Positions 40,627-48,945 of a DNA stretch of 48,945 nt are shown here, piece by piece (the stretch's first letter is position 1; every line of letters starts with the position of its first letter). The stretch is from Clostridiales bacterium GWD2_32_19 (GTDB lineage Bacteria; Bacillota; Clostridia; Lachnospirales; UBA12420), in assembly GCA_001795385.1 (NCBI GenBank), contig MGOU01000019.1:1-48945 (forward strand). Direction: 5' to 3'. Made by a program: the position numbers and the translations under genes. The notes under the pieces are model-generated. The model saw only the letters and a list, made by a program, of their open reading frames with translations, was not told the DNA's origin and ran no database searches.

Positions 40627-41817
40627 ATGGAAAAACTTTTGAAGTTAGTGAGAAATTTGTTCTTTGAAAATGAAATAATACAAGTTATTTTAAGTAAGTC
40701 AAAGAATAAGGATGATAATGAGCTAAGTAAAGTGAGGATATGTCCTTTTTATAAAAAGGATGAGTTATTATACCAATTTGAGTATTTTCAAGGAAAAAAG
40801 GTTTTACACGAAAATATGAGTAGTGAAGATGCAATAGAGTGTATATTTAGGCTGGTAGATACGCAGTTTGAAAATTTAGCTATATTTTCAAAGAATGCTG
40901 ATTATCAAGTTTTGACAAATAAAAAAGGGAATATTAAAATTATAAAATCAAACGCTACTAAGAGGCTAGAAAGTGCTTCTCACAATAGAAAAAAAGAATA
41001 TATTTTAGAAGAAAATAATCCGGTGGATTTTTTAGTATATTTAGATATCATGAATAAACAAGGTAGAGTTCATGACAAAAAGAGAGATAAGTTTAAACAA
41101 ATAAATAAATTTTTAGAGGTAATAGAAGATAGTATAAATGATTTTGAAAAAGAGGATATAATAAATATAGTTGACTTTGGTTGCGGTAAAGCGTATATTA
41201 CATTTGCCTTATATTATTATTTGGTAAAAGTCAAAGGCAATAAAGTGAATATAGTAGGACTTGATATAAAAGAAGATGTAATAGAATTTTGCAATAAGGT
41301 AGCACTTGAACTTGGCTATGTTGGGTTAAAATTCGAAATTGGAGAAATAAAGGACTTCAATGAGTTAAACAATGTTGATATGATTGTAACACTCCATGCA
41401 TGCGACACAGCTACTGATGACGCGTTGGTTAAAGCTGTAGGTTGGGGGTCAAAAGTGATACTATCTGTGCCTTGTTGCCAACATGAGCTATTTAGCAAGA
41501 TAAATAACGAGTTAATGTCTCCCATGCTAAAACACGGTCTAATAAAGGAAAGATTATCTGCACTTATAACTGATAGTATACGAGTTAAACTATTAGAAGC
41601 ACTTGGCTATAGTGTGTCCGTAGTCGAATTTATAGATATTGAGCACACACCTAAAAACCTAATGATAAAGGCAATAAAGAAAAGTAATAAAAATAATCAA
41701 AAAAGCATGGACGAGTATAAAAAGTTTGTGGAGTTTTGGGGAGTGAAACCTTACTTAGAAAAACAATTAATAACTAATGAAAACAATAAAATACAAAAAA
41801 GGAATGAAATATTATGA
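40627..41817 (+). CDS. SAM-dependent methyltransferase, PF13679-like
   Basis: This 396-aa protein has an N-terminal domain of about 150 residues without known motifs. A class I methyltransferase domain follows, with motif [15 protein letters not shown] at about 186-199, [11 protein letters not shown] for the second strand, and [15 protein letters not shown] and [11 protein letters not shown]. This is the pattern of the METTL25/RRNAD1-like Methyltransf_32 family. The target, probably RNA, is unknown. ATG 40627 is preferred over GTG 40618, which overlaps AGGTGAT. It overlaps queA by 4 bp (ATGA), so the two genes are coupled. Confidence 0.8.
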   Translation: MEKLLKLVRNLFFENEIIQVILSKSKNKDDNELSKVRICPFYKKDELLYQFEYFQGKKVLHENMSSEDAIECIFRLVDTQFENLAIFSKNADYQVLTNKKGNIKIIKSNATKRLESASHNRKKEYILEENNPVDFLVYLDIMNKQGRVHDKKRDKFKQINKFLEVIEDSINDFEKEDIINIVDFGCGKAYITFALYYYLVKVKGNKVNIVGLDIKEDVIEFCNKVALELGYVGLKFEIGEIKDFNELNNVDMIVTLHACDTATDDALVKAVGWGSKVILSVPCCQHELFSKINNELMSPMLKHGLIKERLSALITDSIRVKLLEALGYSVSVVEFIDIEHTPKNLMIKAIKKSNKNNQKSMDEYKKFVEFWGVKPYLEKQLITNENNKIQKRNEIL

Positions 41818-42839
41818 AACTTGGTGAATTTGATTATTACTTACCGGAAAGACTAATAGCACAAAAACCTCTGGATGACAGGAGTAGTTCTAGAATGTTA
41901 GTGATCGATAAAAATACAGGAGATATAGAACATAAAGTATTTACAAATATCTTGGACTATGTAAATCAAGGTGATTGCTTGGTATTAAACGACACAAGAG
42001 TCATACCTGCAAGATTATTTGGAGTAAGAAAAGATACAAATGCTCCTATTGAGTTACTTTTACTTAAAAGAAAAAATATAAATGAATGGGAAACACTTGT
42101 TAAACCGGGGAAAAAGGCTAGGACAGGAGTAGATATAGTTTTTGGTAATGGAGAGCTCACAGGTACTATAAATGAAGTATTAGACAATGGTAATAGAGTG
42201 ATAAAGTTTAAATATAATGGTGTTTTTGAGGAAGTGTTGGAAAAGTTGGGGCATATGCCGTTGCCACCATACATAACTGAAAAATTAAATGATAAAGAGA
42301 GATACCAAACAGTTTACTCGAAAAATAAAGGTTCGGCAGCAGCACCAACTGCAGGGTTACATTTTACTCAAGAACTACTAGAAAAATTAAAAGATAAAGG
42401 CGTAGAAATAGCTTTTATAACTTTGCATGTAGGACTTGGTACATTTAGACCAGTAAAGACTGAAAATGTCTTAGAACATGAAATGCATTCCGAATATTTT
42501 AATATAGATAAGGAAGAGGCTGCTAAGATAAACAGGATGAAGCAAGAAGGTGGTAGAATAATATCTGTAGGAACTACATCAACAAGGACATTAGAGTCTG
42601 CCTGCGACGATCAGGGCAATGTAGTGGCAGGTGATGGATGGACAGATATCTTCATCTATCCAGGTTACAAATTTAAAGTGATTGATGGACTTATAACAAA
42701 CTTTCACTTACCTAAATCTACATTACTCATGTTAATATCAGCACTTGCTGGAAGAGAAAATGTTTTAAATGCATATAAAGTAGCCGTTGAGAGTGAATAT
42801 AGATTCTTCAGTTTTGGAGATGTGATGATCATAAAATAA
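41814..42839 (+). CDS. queA: tRNA preQ1 ribosyltransferase-isomerase QueA
   Basis: This 341-aa QueA moves the ribosyl part of SAM to preQ1 in tRNA, forming epoxyqueuosine. Marks are [20 protein letters not shown] at the start, [35 protein letters not shown] and [15 protein letters not shown]. The length is normal. It overlaps the preceding methyltransferase gene. No tgt gene follows here. A palindromic element lies 10 bp after its stop and may terminate the message. Confidence 0.98.
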   Translation: MKLGEFDYYLPERLIAQKPLDDRSSSRMLVIDKNTGDIEHKVFTNILDYVNQGDCLVLNDTRVIPARLFGVRKDTNAPIELLLLKRKNINEWETLVKPGKKARTGVDIVFGNGELTGTINEVLDNGNRVIKFKYNGVFEEVLEKLGHMPLPPYITEKLNDKERYQTVYSKNKGSAAAPTAGLHFTQELLEKLKDKGVEIAFITLHVGLGTFRPVKTENVLEHEMHSEYFNIDKEEAAKINRMKQEGGRIISVGTTSTRTLESACDDQGNVVAGDGWTDIFIYPGYKFKVIDGLITNFHLPKSTLLMLISALAGRENVLNAYKVAVESEYRFFSFGDVMIIK

Positions 42840-42849
42840 AACTATAGCG

Positions 42850-42904
42850 GACATTGGGGACGGTTCTTGTTGTCCAGTGGACAACAAGAACCGTCCCCAA
42901 TGTC
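42850..42904. repeat. Perfect palindromic element, GGGGACGGTTC family
   Basis: Two perfectly complementary 27-bp arms (42850-42876, 42878-42904) flank one central base. The core is GGGGACGGTTCTTGTTGTCC. It lies between queA and pepD. An open frame running through it is an artefact. Confidence 0.92.
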
Positions 42905-42937
42905 TCGAAACACTTAATAAAGAGGGGAGTATACCAA

Positions 42938-44392
42938 ATGTTAGAGAACATAGAACCAAATAGAGTTATGTATTATTTTGAAGAGATTTCTAAGATACCT
43001 AGAGGGTCGGGCAATGAAAAAGCTATAAGTGATTATATTGCCAATTTTGCGCGTGAACATGGATTTGAGTATATACAAGATGAAGTAAATAATGTTATTG
43101 TAAAAAAAACTAGCACAAACGAAAGTTCTGATACTATTATATTTCAAGCGCATATGGATATGGTATGTGAGAAAAATAAGGATGTCGAACATGATTTTTT
43201 GAAAGAAGGTATAAAACTAAAAATAGATGAAGATTTTATAAAAGCTGAGGGGACTACATTAGGTGCAGATGACGGAATAGGGGTAGCTTATAATTTAGCT
43301 ATACTTGAAAGTAATGAAATAAAGCATCCTAATTTGGAAGTTGTATTTACCGTTGATGAAGAAGAAGGCATGACAGGTGCAAATGGTCTTGACATGAGCA
43401 AATTGAGCGGAAGTATGCTAATTAATATAGATTCTGAAGAAGAAGGAATAATAACTGTTGGTTGTGCCGGTGGAGCAAGGATTAATGCTGATATTTCGGT
43501 AGATAAAGTATGTCTAGAAAATATAGATAATTTTCAAAAATTTGAATTATTAGTAAGTGGTTTGAAGGGTGGGCATTCTGGGATAGATATAGATAAAAAT
43601 AGAGGTAATGCTGTACGTATACTTACAGAGTTACTTAAAAATTTTGAAGACTTTAATGATGATTTGTATATTTACAGTATGGAAGGTGGCATGAAGGTTA
43701 ATGCCATTCCAAGAGAAGCAAGTGCTAAAATTTTGGTTAACACAAAGGCTTTAATAAAGTTTTTAGGATTATATAACACTTATGAAAGTGAAATATTGGA
43801 AAAATATATAGAAAGTGAAAGTGAACTAAAAATAGAATTAAACAAAATATCAGAAGATGAGGTGCGTGAAGTATATACCAAGGAAACAAGTAATAAAATG
43901 ATAAACATAATTAATAATATTATTGACGGAGTATATACAATGTCTGAGGATGTAAAAGGTTTGGTAGAAAGCTCTAGCAATCTAGGAGTGTTAAAATATG
44001 AAGGAGATAAAATAAAATTAAGCATCTTGCCAAGAAGTTCTAAAGATGAAAAATTAGATGAAATAATAGAACGAATAACAAGTGTTATTAGCAATCAAAC
44101 TAATGCTAAAATAGAAGTGACAACAAGATACCCAGCATGGGATTATGCAAAAGACTCAAAAATAAGAGATATAGCGGTACAAGCATATAAAGAAATAACT
44201 GGTGTAGAGCCGATAATTAATATAATTCATGCAGGACTAGAATGTGCGGTATTTAAACGAAATAATGATACGATAGATATTATATCAATAGGCCCCAATC
44301 TATATGATCCACATACACCAAATGAAAGAGTGAGTATATCATCAATACAAAAAACATGGGAGTACTTGTTAGCAATAATACAAAAAATATAG
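42938..44392 (+). CDS. pepD: Xaa-His dipeptidase (aminoacyl-histidine dipeptidase), M20 family
   Basis: This 484-aa M20 peptidase cleaves dipeptides such as Xaa-His in the cytoplasm. Metal-ligand motifs are His72/Asp74 (QAHMDMV), Asp111 (LGADDGIGVA), Glu141-Glu142 (VDEEEGMTGA) and a late His (IIHAGLECAVF). The lid region has SGLKGGHSGIDIDKNRGNAV. The start at 42938 has GAGGGGAG nearby; the frame opened earlier inside the palindromic element and is rejected. It ends at a clear terminator. Confidence 0.95.
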   Translation: MLENIEPNRVMYYFEEISKIPRGSGNEKAISDYIANFAREHGFEYIQDEVNNVIVKKTSTNESSDTIIFQAHMDMVCEKNKDVEHDFLKEGIKLKIDEDFIKAEGTTLGADDGIGVAYNLAILESNEIKHPNLEVVFTVDEEEGMTGANGLDMSKLSGSMLINIDSEEEGIITVGCAGGARINADISVDKVCLENIDNFQKFELLVSGLKGGHSGIDIDKNRGNAVRILTELLKNFEDFNDDLYIYSMEGGMKVNAIPREASAKILVNTKALIKFLGLYNTYESEILEKYIESESELKIELNKISEDEVREVYTKETSNKMINIINNIIDGVYTMSEDVKGLVESSSNLGVLKYEGDKIKLSILPRSSKDEKLDEIIERITSVISNQTNAKIEVTTRYPAWDYAKDSKIRDIAVQAYKEITGVEPIINIIHAGLECAVFKRNNDTIDIISIGPNLYDPHTPNERVSISSIQKTWEYLLAIIQKI

Positions 44393-44398
44393 CGAATT

Positions 44399-44431
44399 AA
44401 AAAAGCAAGTAAAAATTTTACTTGCTTTTTT
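44399..44431 (+). terminator. Terminator of pepD
   Basis: AAGCAAGTAAAA pairs with TTTTACTTGCTT and is followed by a T-run. Confidence 0.88.
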
Positions 44432-44585
44432 GATGTATATAAAATATAATAAGATTAGAGTGTATTTATCTCCAAATAATAAAGGAGAGAGTAAATACTT
44501 GAAAACTTTCTAAGTGGTCGATTATGTGTATTTTTACTAATGAATGTTATCACTACCAAATGTGTATTGTAATGGGGGAGTAATT

Positions 44586-45815
44586 ATGGATATTTTTGTA
44601 GCTAGACAACCAATATTTGATACAAAGATGAATGTATTTGGGTATGAACTATTATACAGGGATAGTTCAGTGAATAAGTATACTGAGATAGATGGTAACA
44701 AAGCCACGGCAGCTGTACTTGCCAATAGTTTTATGGAAATAGGATATGATGCTATAACTAATGGTAAAAAGGCTTTTATTAACTTTACAGAAGAACTGTT
44801 ATATATGGGTGCTCCAACACTTTTTCCGAAAGAGCTAATAGTTATTGAAATATTAGAGGATGTGGAGCCAACGGCAATATTGTTGGGAAAGTGTATAGAG
44901 TTTAGAGAGAAAGGTTATATAATTGCTTTAGATGACTTTGAGTATAGATATATGGAAAAGTATAAATCACTATTAAAAGTTGTAGATATTGTAAAGGTTG
45001 ATTGGTTACTTAATACAGTACAAGAACAAAGAAAGCTTGTAGGAGAAATAAAGAAGATAAATCCTAGAATAAAGTTTCTTGCTGAGAAGATAGAAACGAA
45101 TGCAGAATATGAAGAAGCATTAAAAAGTGGATATTCACTATTTCAAGGATATTTTTTTAGTAAACCAACTATAATAAAGGGAATCGCGGGACAAGGTAGT
45201 AAAGTGAATTATTTACAAATTATAAATGAAATTGCAAAAAAAAATCCTGATTTTGATAATATTACACATGTTATAGAAAGAGATCCTGTGCTTGCGTTAC
45301 AACTACTTAAGCTTATTAACTCTGTAACATTTAGGTCTATGCAAAGGGTAACTTCGGTACACGAAGCGTTAGTACGATTAGGTATGAAAGAAATAAATAA
45401 ATGGGTTTCAGTGCTTATGTTACGTGAAGCAACCAAAGAAAAACCGGTAGAAGTAATGAGGATATCATTGGTAAGGGCATATTTCATGGAAGAGCTTGCA
45501 GGGAGCACTATACTTAGGAATAGAAAATCAGAAGCATTTTTATTCGGGCTTTTCTCTATGGTAGATGTTTTGTTTAATTATAATAAAGAAGAACTCTTAC
45601 ATGATATACCTCTTAATGAAGATGTGAAAGATGCTTTACTAGGAATTGAAAATGACTTTAGTGATATTTTTAAAATAATTACTTATTATGAAAAAGCAGA
45701 GTGGAGTAAATTAGAACAACATATAAAAGAAAAGAACATAATAATAAATCCATTTCAAATATCAGAATTATATTATAATGCTTTAAAACTTGCAGAAAAC
45801 TTGATAGATTATTAA
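44586..45815 (+). CDS. EAL-HDOD domain signalling protein
   Basis: This 409-aa protein has an N-terminal EAL-like domain (about 1-200) and an HDOD domain (about 205-400). The EAL signature reads FGYELLYRD, and the DDFG-type metal motif reads ALDDFEYRY, so c-di-GMP hydrolysis is doubtful. The HDOD part has VIERDPVLALQLLKLINS and SVHEALVRLGMKEINKW. Such proteins (YuxH/CdgJ type) act in motility and surface behaviour in other bacteria. The start at 44586 follows GGGGGAG; the frame upstream to 44544 is not supported. A weak promoter-like TTGAAA (44499) with TTATGT (44522) is upstream. Confidence 0.9.
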   Translation: MDIFVARQPIFDTKMNVFGYELLYRDSSVNKYTEIDGNKATAAVLANSFMEIGYDAITNGKKAFINFTEELLYMGAPTLFPKELIVIEILEDVEPTAILLGKCIEFREKGYIIALDDFEYRYMEKYKSLLKVVDIVKVDWLLNTVQEQRKLVGEIKKINPRIKFLAEKIETNAEYEEALKSGYSLFQGYFFSKPTIIKGIAGQGSKVNYLQIINEIAKKNPDFDNITHVIERDPVLALQLLKLINSVTFRSMQRVTSVHEALVRLGMKEINKWVSVLMLREATKEKPVEVMRISLVRAYFMEELAGSTILRNRKSEAFLFGLFSMVDVLFNYNKEELLHDIPLNEDVKDALLGIENDFSDIFKIITYYEKAEWSKLEQHIKEKNIIINPFQISELYYNALKLAENLIDY

Positions 45816-45888
45816 AACAGTAAATAATTAACCTTAAACTGTAAAAAAATAAAAAAAATACTTTTTTATGATATTTTATAAATAATGC

Positions 45889-45917
45889 TTGACGAAATGG
45901 GAAATATATGATAACAT
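45889..45917 (+). promoter_or_regulatory. Promoter of the cold-shock gene
   Basis: TTGACG (45889-45894), 17 bp, and extended -10 TGATAACAT (TAACAT 45912-45917). A leader of about 50 nt, very AT-rich, precedes the start. Confidence 0.65.
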
Positions 45918-45976
45918 AGGAAATGTAGATATTTTAATTAAAATATTTAAATTTAATTTTCTGGAGGATTTAGAAT

Positions 45977-46183
45977 ATGATGAACAAAGGAACAGTAAAA
46001 TGGTTTGATGCACAAAAAGGTTACGGATTTATAGCTGCGGAGGGCGGAGATGATGTATTCGTACATTACACTGCAATTCAAAACGAAGGATTCAAGACTT
46101 TAGAAGAAGGACAAAAAGTTTCATTTGAAATTACAAATGGACCTAAAGGAAAGCAAGCTGCTAACGTAACTGTAGAAGCTTAA
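45977..46183 (+). CDS. csp: Cold-shock protein
   Basis: This 68-aa single OB-fold RNA chaperone has RNP1 [10 protein letters not shown] and RNP2 VFVHYTAI, and starts [11 protein letters not shown]. It binds single-strand RNA and DNA and melts mRNA structure in the cold. GGAGG lies before two adjacent ATG codons (45977 and 45980); either may be used. It is a single-gene unit with promoter and terminator. Confidence 0.98.
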   Translation: MMNKGTVKWFDAQKGYGFIAAEGGDDVFVHYTAIQNEGFKTLEEGQKVSFEITNGPKGKQAANVTVEA

Positions 46184-46236
46184 TTGTAACAACAAACTAG
46201 AATAAGAGATAGTAATATCAAATATATGGGTTTGTC

Positions 46237-46269
46237 AAAAAAACTATTGACTATGTCAATAGTTTTTTT
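46237..46269 (+). terminator. Terminator of csp
   Basis: A 15-bp stem (AAAAAAACTATTGAC / GTCAATAGTTTTTTT) with a 3-nt loop and a T-run. Confidence 0.92.
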
Positions 46270-46357
46270 GCTGTATAATATATAAAATATTGTCAAAACT
46301 ATTATTAAAAGTATCTATAAAACTTTCACATATTAAACAGGTTAAGGAGATGATAAT

Positions 46358-46972
46358 ATGTATCGTTATAAGACTAGAGAAAAAAATAATGCATACACTT
46401 TGATTATATTAATAATACTGGCATTAATTGCTTTTGCTTACTTTTATAATACAAATAGTAACCCACCCAAAAATAATGTGACAATAAAAAACTATTCTAT
46501 AAAAAATGATGAGAAGCCAGACATTAGTGCCTCTAATATTATTGAGGTTGCTCCTGTTGCCAGTATAGTAGAGAAAATAACACCTAATACTGAGATTGTG
46601 TATCAGTATTATTATGAATTAGATCAAAAAACAGTAGAAGAAAGAGAGCAACCACCTTATTATATGATTAATATGGCAGAAGAAGAGTTTAGGAGTAAAT
46701 ACAGTGATTGGGAGATAAAGGTTTTTTCAAGTAAACAAGTCGTTATGCAAAAGAATTTAAATGGGAAAAGTCCATTTTATTTTAGGATTGGTGAAAAGGA
46801 CGGATATATAGCAGTATATTATGAAAAACCTGTAAATGGAATATCGCTTAGGGAAATAACAGATACACCAGTGAATACATTACCGAAAGATGAACAAGAC
46901 AAAATAAGAAGTGGTATAACAGTTTATGGAGAAGATGAGTTGATAAAGATATTAGAAGACTATTCTTCGTAA
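46358..46972 (+). CDS. BofC C-terminal-domain-like sporulation protein
   Basis: This 204-aa protein has one TM near the N-terminus (about 12-31) with a short basic cytoplasmic tail. A low-complexity linker leads to a C-terminal domain of about 105-200: EEEFRSKYSDWEIKVFSSKQ, FYFRIGEKDGYIAVYYEKP and TLPKDEQDKIRSGITVYGED. It resembles the C-terminal domain of BofC, which in Bacillus controls the SpoIVB protease signal that activates sigma-K. The resemblance is by pattern. GGAGATG lies before the ATG. A terminator follows. Confidence 0.75.
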   Translation: MYRYKTREKNNAYTLIILIILALIAFAYFYNTNSNPPKNNVTIKNYSIKNDEKPDISASNIIEVAPVASIVEKITPNTEIVYQYYYELDQKTVEEREQPPYYMINMAEEEFRSKYSDWEIKVFSSKQVVMQKNLNGKSPFYFRIGEKDGYIAVYYEKPVNGISLREITDTPVNTLPKDEQDKIRSGITVYGEDELIKILEDYSS

Positions 46973-47000
46973 GTGGTATAATATTGATTTTACAGTTTTG

Positions 47001-47030
47001 AAACAAACCAAGATTTTGGTTTGTTTTTTT
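47001..47030 (+). terminator. Intrinsic terminator
   Basis: AAACAAACCAA pairs with TTGGTTTGTTT around a 4-nt loop and is followed by a long T-run. Confidence 0.9.
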
Positions 47031-47108
47031 GTAGCAAAAAAGTGATAGATTAATATTATATAGTAGTTATTATAGTTTGCATTGCGAACTGAAGAAAGGG
47101 GAGTAGTT

Positions 47109-47963
47109 ATGCAAAATAACATTATTTCTATTATAGGTGGAGATATAAGGCATATATATCTTGCAAATTTATTAATTGATAAAGTAAAAGAAATAAAAGT
47201 TTTTGGATTGAATCATGTAAAACTTGATTCTAGGATAACTAAATGTGATAATGTTCTAGAGGCGATTAATAAAGTTGACATAGTTATTGGACCTATACCA
47301 TTTAGTACAAACAATACAACCTTAAAAGCTAGTTTGTACAACAAAGATATATATATAGAAGAATTATTTATGTCCATGACTAATAAACAGAAGCTGATAA
47401 GCTCAAACTTTTCTGAAGATGTTTTAGGGATGGCAATCAATTATAAAATAAATATAATTGATTTAAATAATATAAATGAATTTGCAATATTAAATGCTAT
47501 TGCAACTGCAGAAGGCGCGATAAAAGAGGCAATAGAAGTAAGCGATATAAATTTACATGGTAGTGAAGTACTTGTACTTGGGTTTGGGAGATGTGCAAAG
47601 GTACTCGCAGATAAATTAAATGGTATACGTGCTAAAGTGTCAGTCGCAGCAAGAAAGAAAGAGGATTTGGCATATATAGAAGCATATGGGTACACACCAC
47701 TAGACTTAAAGCAAATGGATGTGTTACTAGATAAATATGACTTTATTTTTAATTCAATACCTACTCTTATACTAAATGAAGGTATGTTATGTAAACTTAA
47801 AAAGGATTGTTCAATAATAGACATAGCCTCGAGTCCTGGTGGAGTTGATTTCTATGCGGCTGAAAAATTGGACATAAAAGCTATCCTATCATTAGGTATA
47901 CCAGGCAAAGTATCGCCAAAAACATCTGCTAAAATTATGTGGAAAGTTATCAACGATTTATAG
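47109..47963 (+). CDS. spoVFA: Dipicolinate synthase subunit A
   Basis: This 284-aa NAD(P)-dependent subunit of dipicolinate synthase (DpaA) oxidises dihydrodipicolinate to dipicolinic acid for the spore core. Marks are the N-terminal ISIIGGDIRHIYLANLL, the nucleotide-binding VLVLGFGRCAKVLADKL, and IDIASSPGGVDFYAAEKL. The start at 47109 has GAAAGGGGAG upstream; an earlier frame at 47082 lacks a site. It is followed 80 bp later by the B subunit. Expression in the mother cell is expected from Bacillus. Confidence 0.96.
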   Translation: MQNNIISIIGGDIRHIYLANLLIDKVKEIKVFGLNHVKLDSRITKCDNVLEAINKVDIVIGPIPFSTNNTTLKASLYNKDIYIEELFMSMTNKQKLISSNFSEDVLGMAINYKINIIDLNNINEFAILNAIATAEGAIKEAIEVSDINLHGSEVLVLGFGRCAKVLADKLNGIRAKVSVAARKKEDLAYIEAYGYTPLDLKQMDVLLDKYDFIFNSIPTLILNEGMLCKLKKDCSIIDIASSPGGVDFYAAEKLDIKAILSLGIPGKVSPKTSAKIMWKVINDL

Positions 47964-48043
47964 AAACATTATTATATATGAAAGGACACTCTATTTCATA
48001 TAAGAATGAATGAGTGGAAAATTATAAGGGGAAGGTGATAAAT

Positions 48044-48607
48044 TTGAAAGAATTAAAAGATTTGAAAATCGGATTTGCACTTACAGCTTCATATTGTAAT
48101 TTTAAAGAAGTGATAACATATATAAGTAAGCTCATAGAAACGGGAGCAAAAGTAGTACCGATAATGAGTTATAATTCATATACATACGATACAAGATTCG
48201 GAAAAGCAGAAGAGTTTATAGCGGAGATAGAAGAAATGACTGGAGAAAAAATAATGAAAACATTAGTAGATGTTGAACCACTAGGACCTAAAGATCTTAT
48301 TGATATAATAGTTGTTGCACCTTGTACAGGGAACACTCTAGCAAAGCTAGCTAACGGTATAACCGACACATCAGTGCTAGGAGCAATAAAGACGATGAGG
48401 CGAAACGATAAGCCGGTGGTGATAGCGATAGCTACAAATGATGCGCTGGCGCTAAACATGAGGAATATATTTACACTACAAAATACAAAAGGAATAACAT
48501 TCGTGCCATTTAAGCAAGACAATGCAAAAGATAAACCATACAGCTTGGTGGCTGAGTGGGATAAGATGGTGGAGACGATAGAAGATGTAGCTAAGGGACT
48601 TGAGTAA
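48044..48607 (+). CDS. spoVFB: Dipicolinate synthase subunit B
   Basis: This 187-aa flavoprotein-fold subunit of dipicolinate synthase (DpaB) starts with LKIGFALTASYCNFKEVI and continues with VVPIMSYNSYTYDTRFG and DIIVVAPCTGNTLAKLANGI. TTG 48044 is preferred because AAGGTGAT at 48032-48039 precedes it; GTG at 48014 lies before that site, giving 10 extra residues. It works with SpoVFA. Its stop codon lies in the loop of the terminator. Confidence 0.95.
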   Translation: MKELKDLKIGFALTASYCNFKEVITYISKLIETGAKVVPIMSYNSYTYDTRFGKAEEFIAEIEEMTGEKIMKTLVDVEPLGPKDLIDIIVVAPCTGNTLAKLANGITDTSVLGAIKTMRRNDKPVVIAIATNDALALNMRNIFTLQNTKGITFVPFKQDNAKDKPYSLVAEWDKMVETIEDVAKGLE

Positions 48608-48619
48608 TCAAGTCTTTTT
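48597..48619 (+). terminator. Terminator overlapping the spoVFB stop
   Basis: GACTTGA (48597-48603) pairs with TCAAGTC (48608-48614); the loop GTAA contains the stop codon, and five T residues follow. Confidence 0.9.
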
Positions 48620-48744
48620 AGTTTTTGAAATGGAAAATCTGATAGAACCAATTCCTGATTTAAGTCTTTAGAGTAATGAATAAGGTATTTAGCATGCTTA
48701 GTACCTTTATTTATGTGTTACGGGTATTTCTTAGAACGCTACTA

Positions 48745-48773
48745 TTTACAAAAATAGTGAAACATGCTATAAT
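48745..48773 (+). promoter_or_regulatory. Strong extended -10 promoter without a gene
   Basis: TTTACA (48745-48750), a 17-bp spacer, and TGCTATAAT (TATAAT 48768-48773). No reading frame of useful size follows before the window end. Confidence 0.75.
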
Positions 48774-48779
48774 GTGTAA

Positions 48780-48904
48780 AATAGTGAGGTTGAAATATAC
48801 TTCGAATAAAATAAACAGTGCTATTGAAATAAGTTGATAGCATATAAAAGAGACCAGTTAATAAATGTCAAGTAGTTTTGTAAAAAAACTCTAAAAAGTT
48901 TTTT
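48780..48904 (+). ncRNA. Candidate small RNA or 5' leader
   Basis: The 48608-48945 interval holds no gene. A transcript from about 48780 would pass a TGCTAT/ATAGCA hairpin near 48820-48842 and reach a terminator-like hairpin (AAAAAACT 48883-48890, AGTTTTTT 48897-48904) after about 125 nt. It could be a small RNA, or the leader of a gene beyond the window. A 17-codon GTG frame inside has no Shine-Dalgarno. Confidence 0.4.
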
Positions 48905-48945
48905 ATGCTAAAAATGTGCATAGCAAACAAAGCAATAATAAAGCT

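Noticed and set aside
42854-42937. Upstream extension of the pepD frame
   Set aside because: It runs through the palindromic element; a proper Shine-Dalgarno sits before ATG 42938 and the protein family starts there.
1-48945. CRISPR arrays, prophage, insertion-sequence transposases and tRNA genes
   Set aside because: No regularly spaced repeats, phage proteins, transposase motifs or cloverleaf sequences were recognised by eye.

Overview
The window looks like chromosome of an anaerobic, endospore-forming, low-GC Firmicute of the class Clostridia. The DNA is strongly AT-rich, coding uses A/T-ending codons, Shine-Dalgarno sites are strong, and TTG starts occur. Spore genes are spread across it: cotJABC, a LysM-GH18 cortex/coat hydrolase, a YkwD-type CAP lipoprotein, a Gmad2 lipoprotein, a BofC-type protein and spoVFAB for dipicolinate. 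Desulfoferrodoxin and FeoAB fit an anaerobe. The genus cannot be fixed from the sequence alone. No tRNA, rRNA, CRISPR array, transposase or phage gene was seen.

Layout. 1-2.8 kb: a dispersed-repeat copy, then feoAB (ferrous iron uptake). 2.8-8.1 kb: a membrane transglutaminase-like protein; cotJABC on the minus strand (CotJA is only 59 aa); a DUF2935 protein; ferritin; a LysM-GH18 hydrolase. 8.3-11.6 kb: a 59-aa winged-helix protein, then an ABC ATPase / ABC-2 permease / HlyD-like lipoprotein exporter operon. 11.6-20.6 kb: an accessory stretch with a CAP lipoprotein, a nucleoside-deoxyribosyltransferase-like protein, an EamA transporter, desulfoferrodoxin, DUF1540, a beta-lactamase-fold protein, a Gmad2 lipoprotein, a diiron protein overlapping an amidase-domain protein, and two CBO0543-like membrane proteins. 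20.6-23.3 kb: two divergent paralogous FAD oxidoreductases flanking two tiny helical proteins. 23.5-29.3 kb: topoisomerase III and gatCAB. 29.4-36.5 kb: a membrane protein followed by a decayed copy of the gatB tail, an HtrA protease, a 1263-aa fibronectin-III surface protein and an SLH-domain partner. 36.7-40.4 kb: a DapL-type aminotransferase, two unknown proteins, and rplU-prp-rpmA with an L21 leader. 40.6-48.6 kb: a methyltransferase coupled to queA, pepD, an EAL-HDOD protein, a cold-shock protein, a BofC-like protein and spoVFAB. 48.6-48.9 kb: non-coding, with a promoter-to-terminator unit that could be a small RNA.

Two themes link many genes. One is iron and oxygen handling through ferritin-like folds (FeoAB, CotJC Mn-catalase, DUF2935, ferritin, the 17.5 kb diiron protein, desulfoferrodoxin). 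The other is building and protecting the spore and cell surface.

The most notable non-gene structure is a dispersed repeat family with an empty 49-bp form and a filled 161-bp form; the filled form equals the empty form plus a 99-bp nested inverted-repeat insert and a 13-bp duplication. A second family consists of near-perfect palindromes with a GGGGACGGTTC core. All calls come from reading the sequence and family knowledge; no database search was run.
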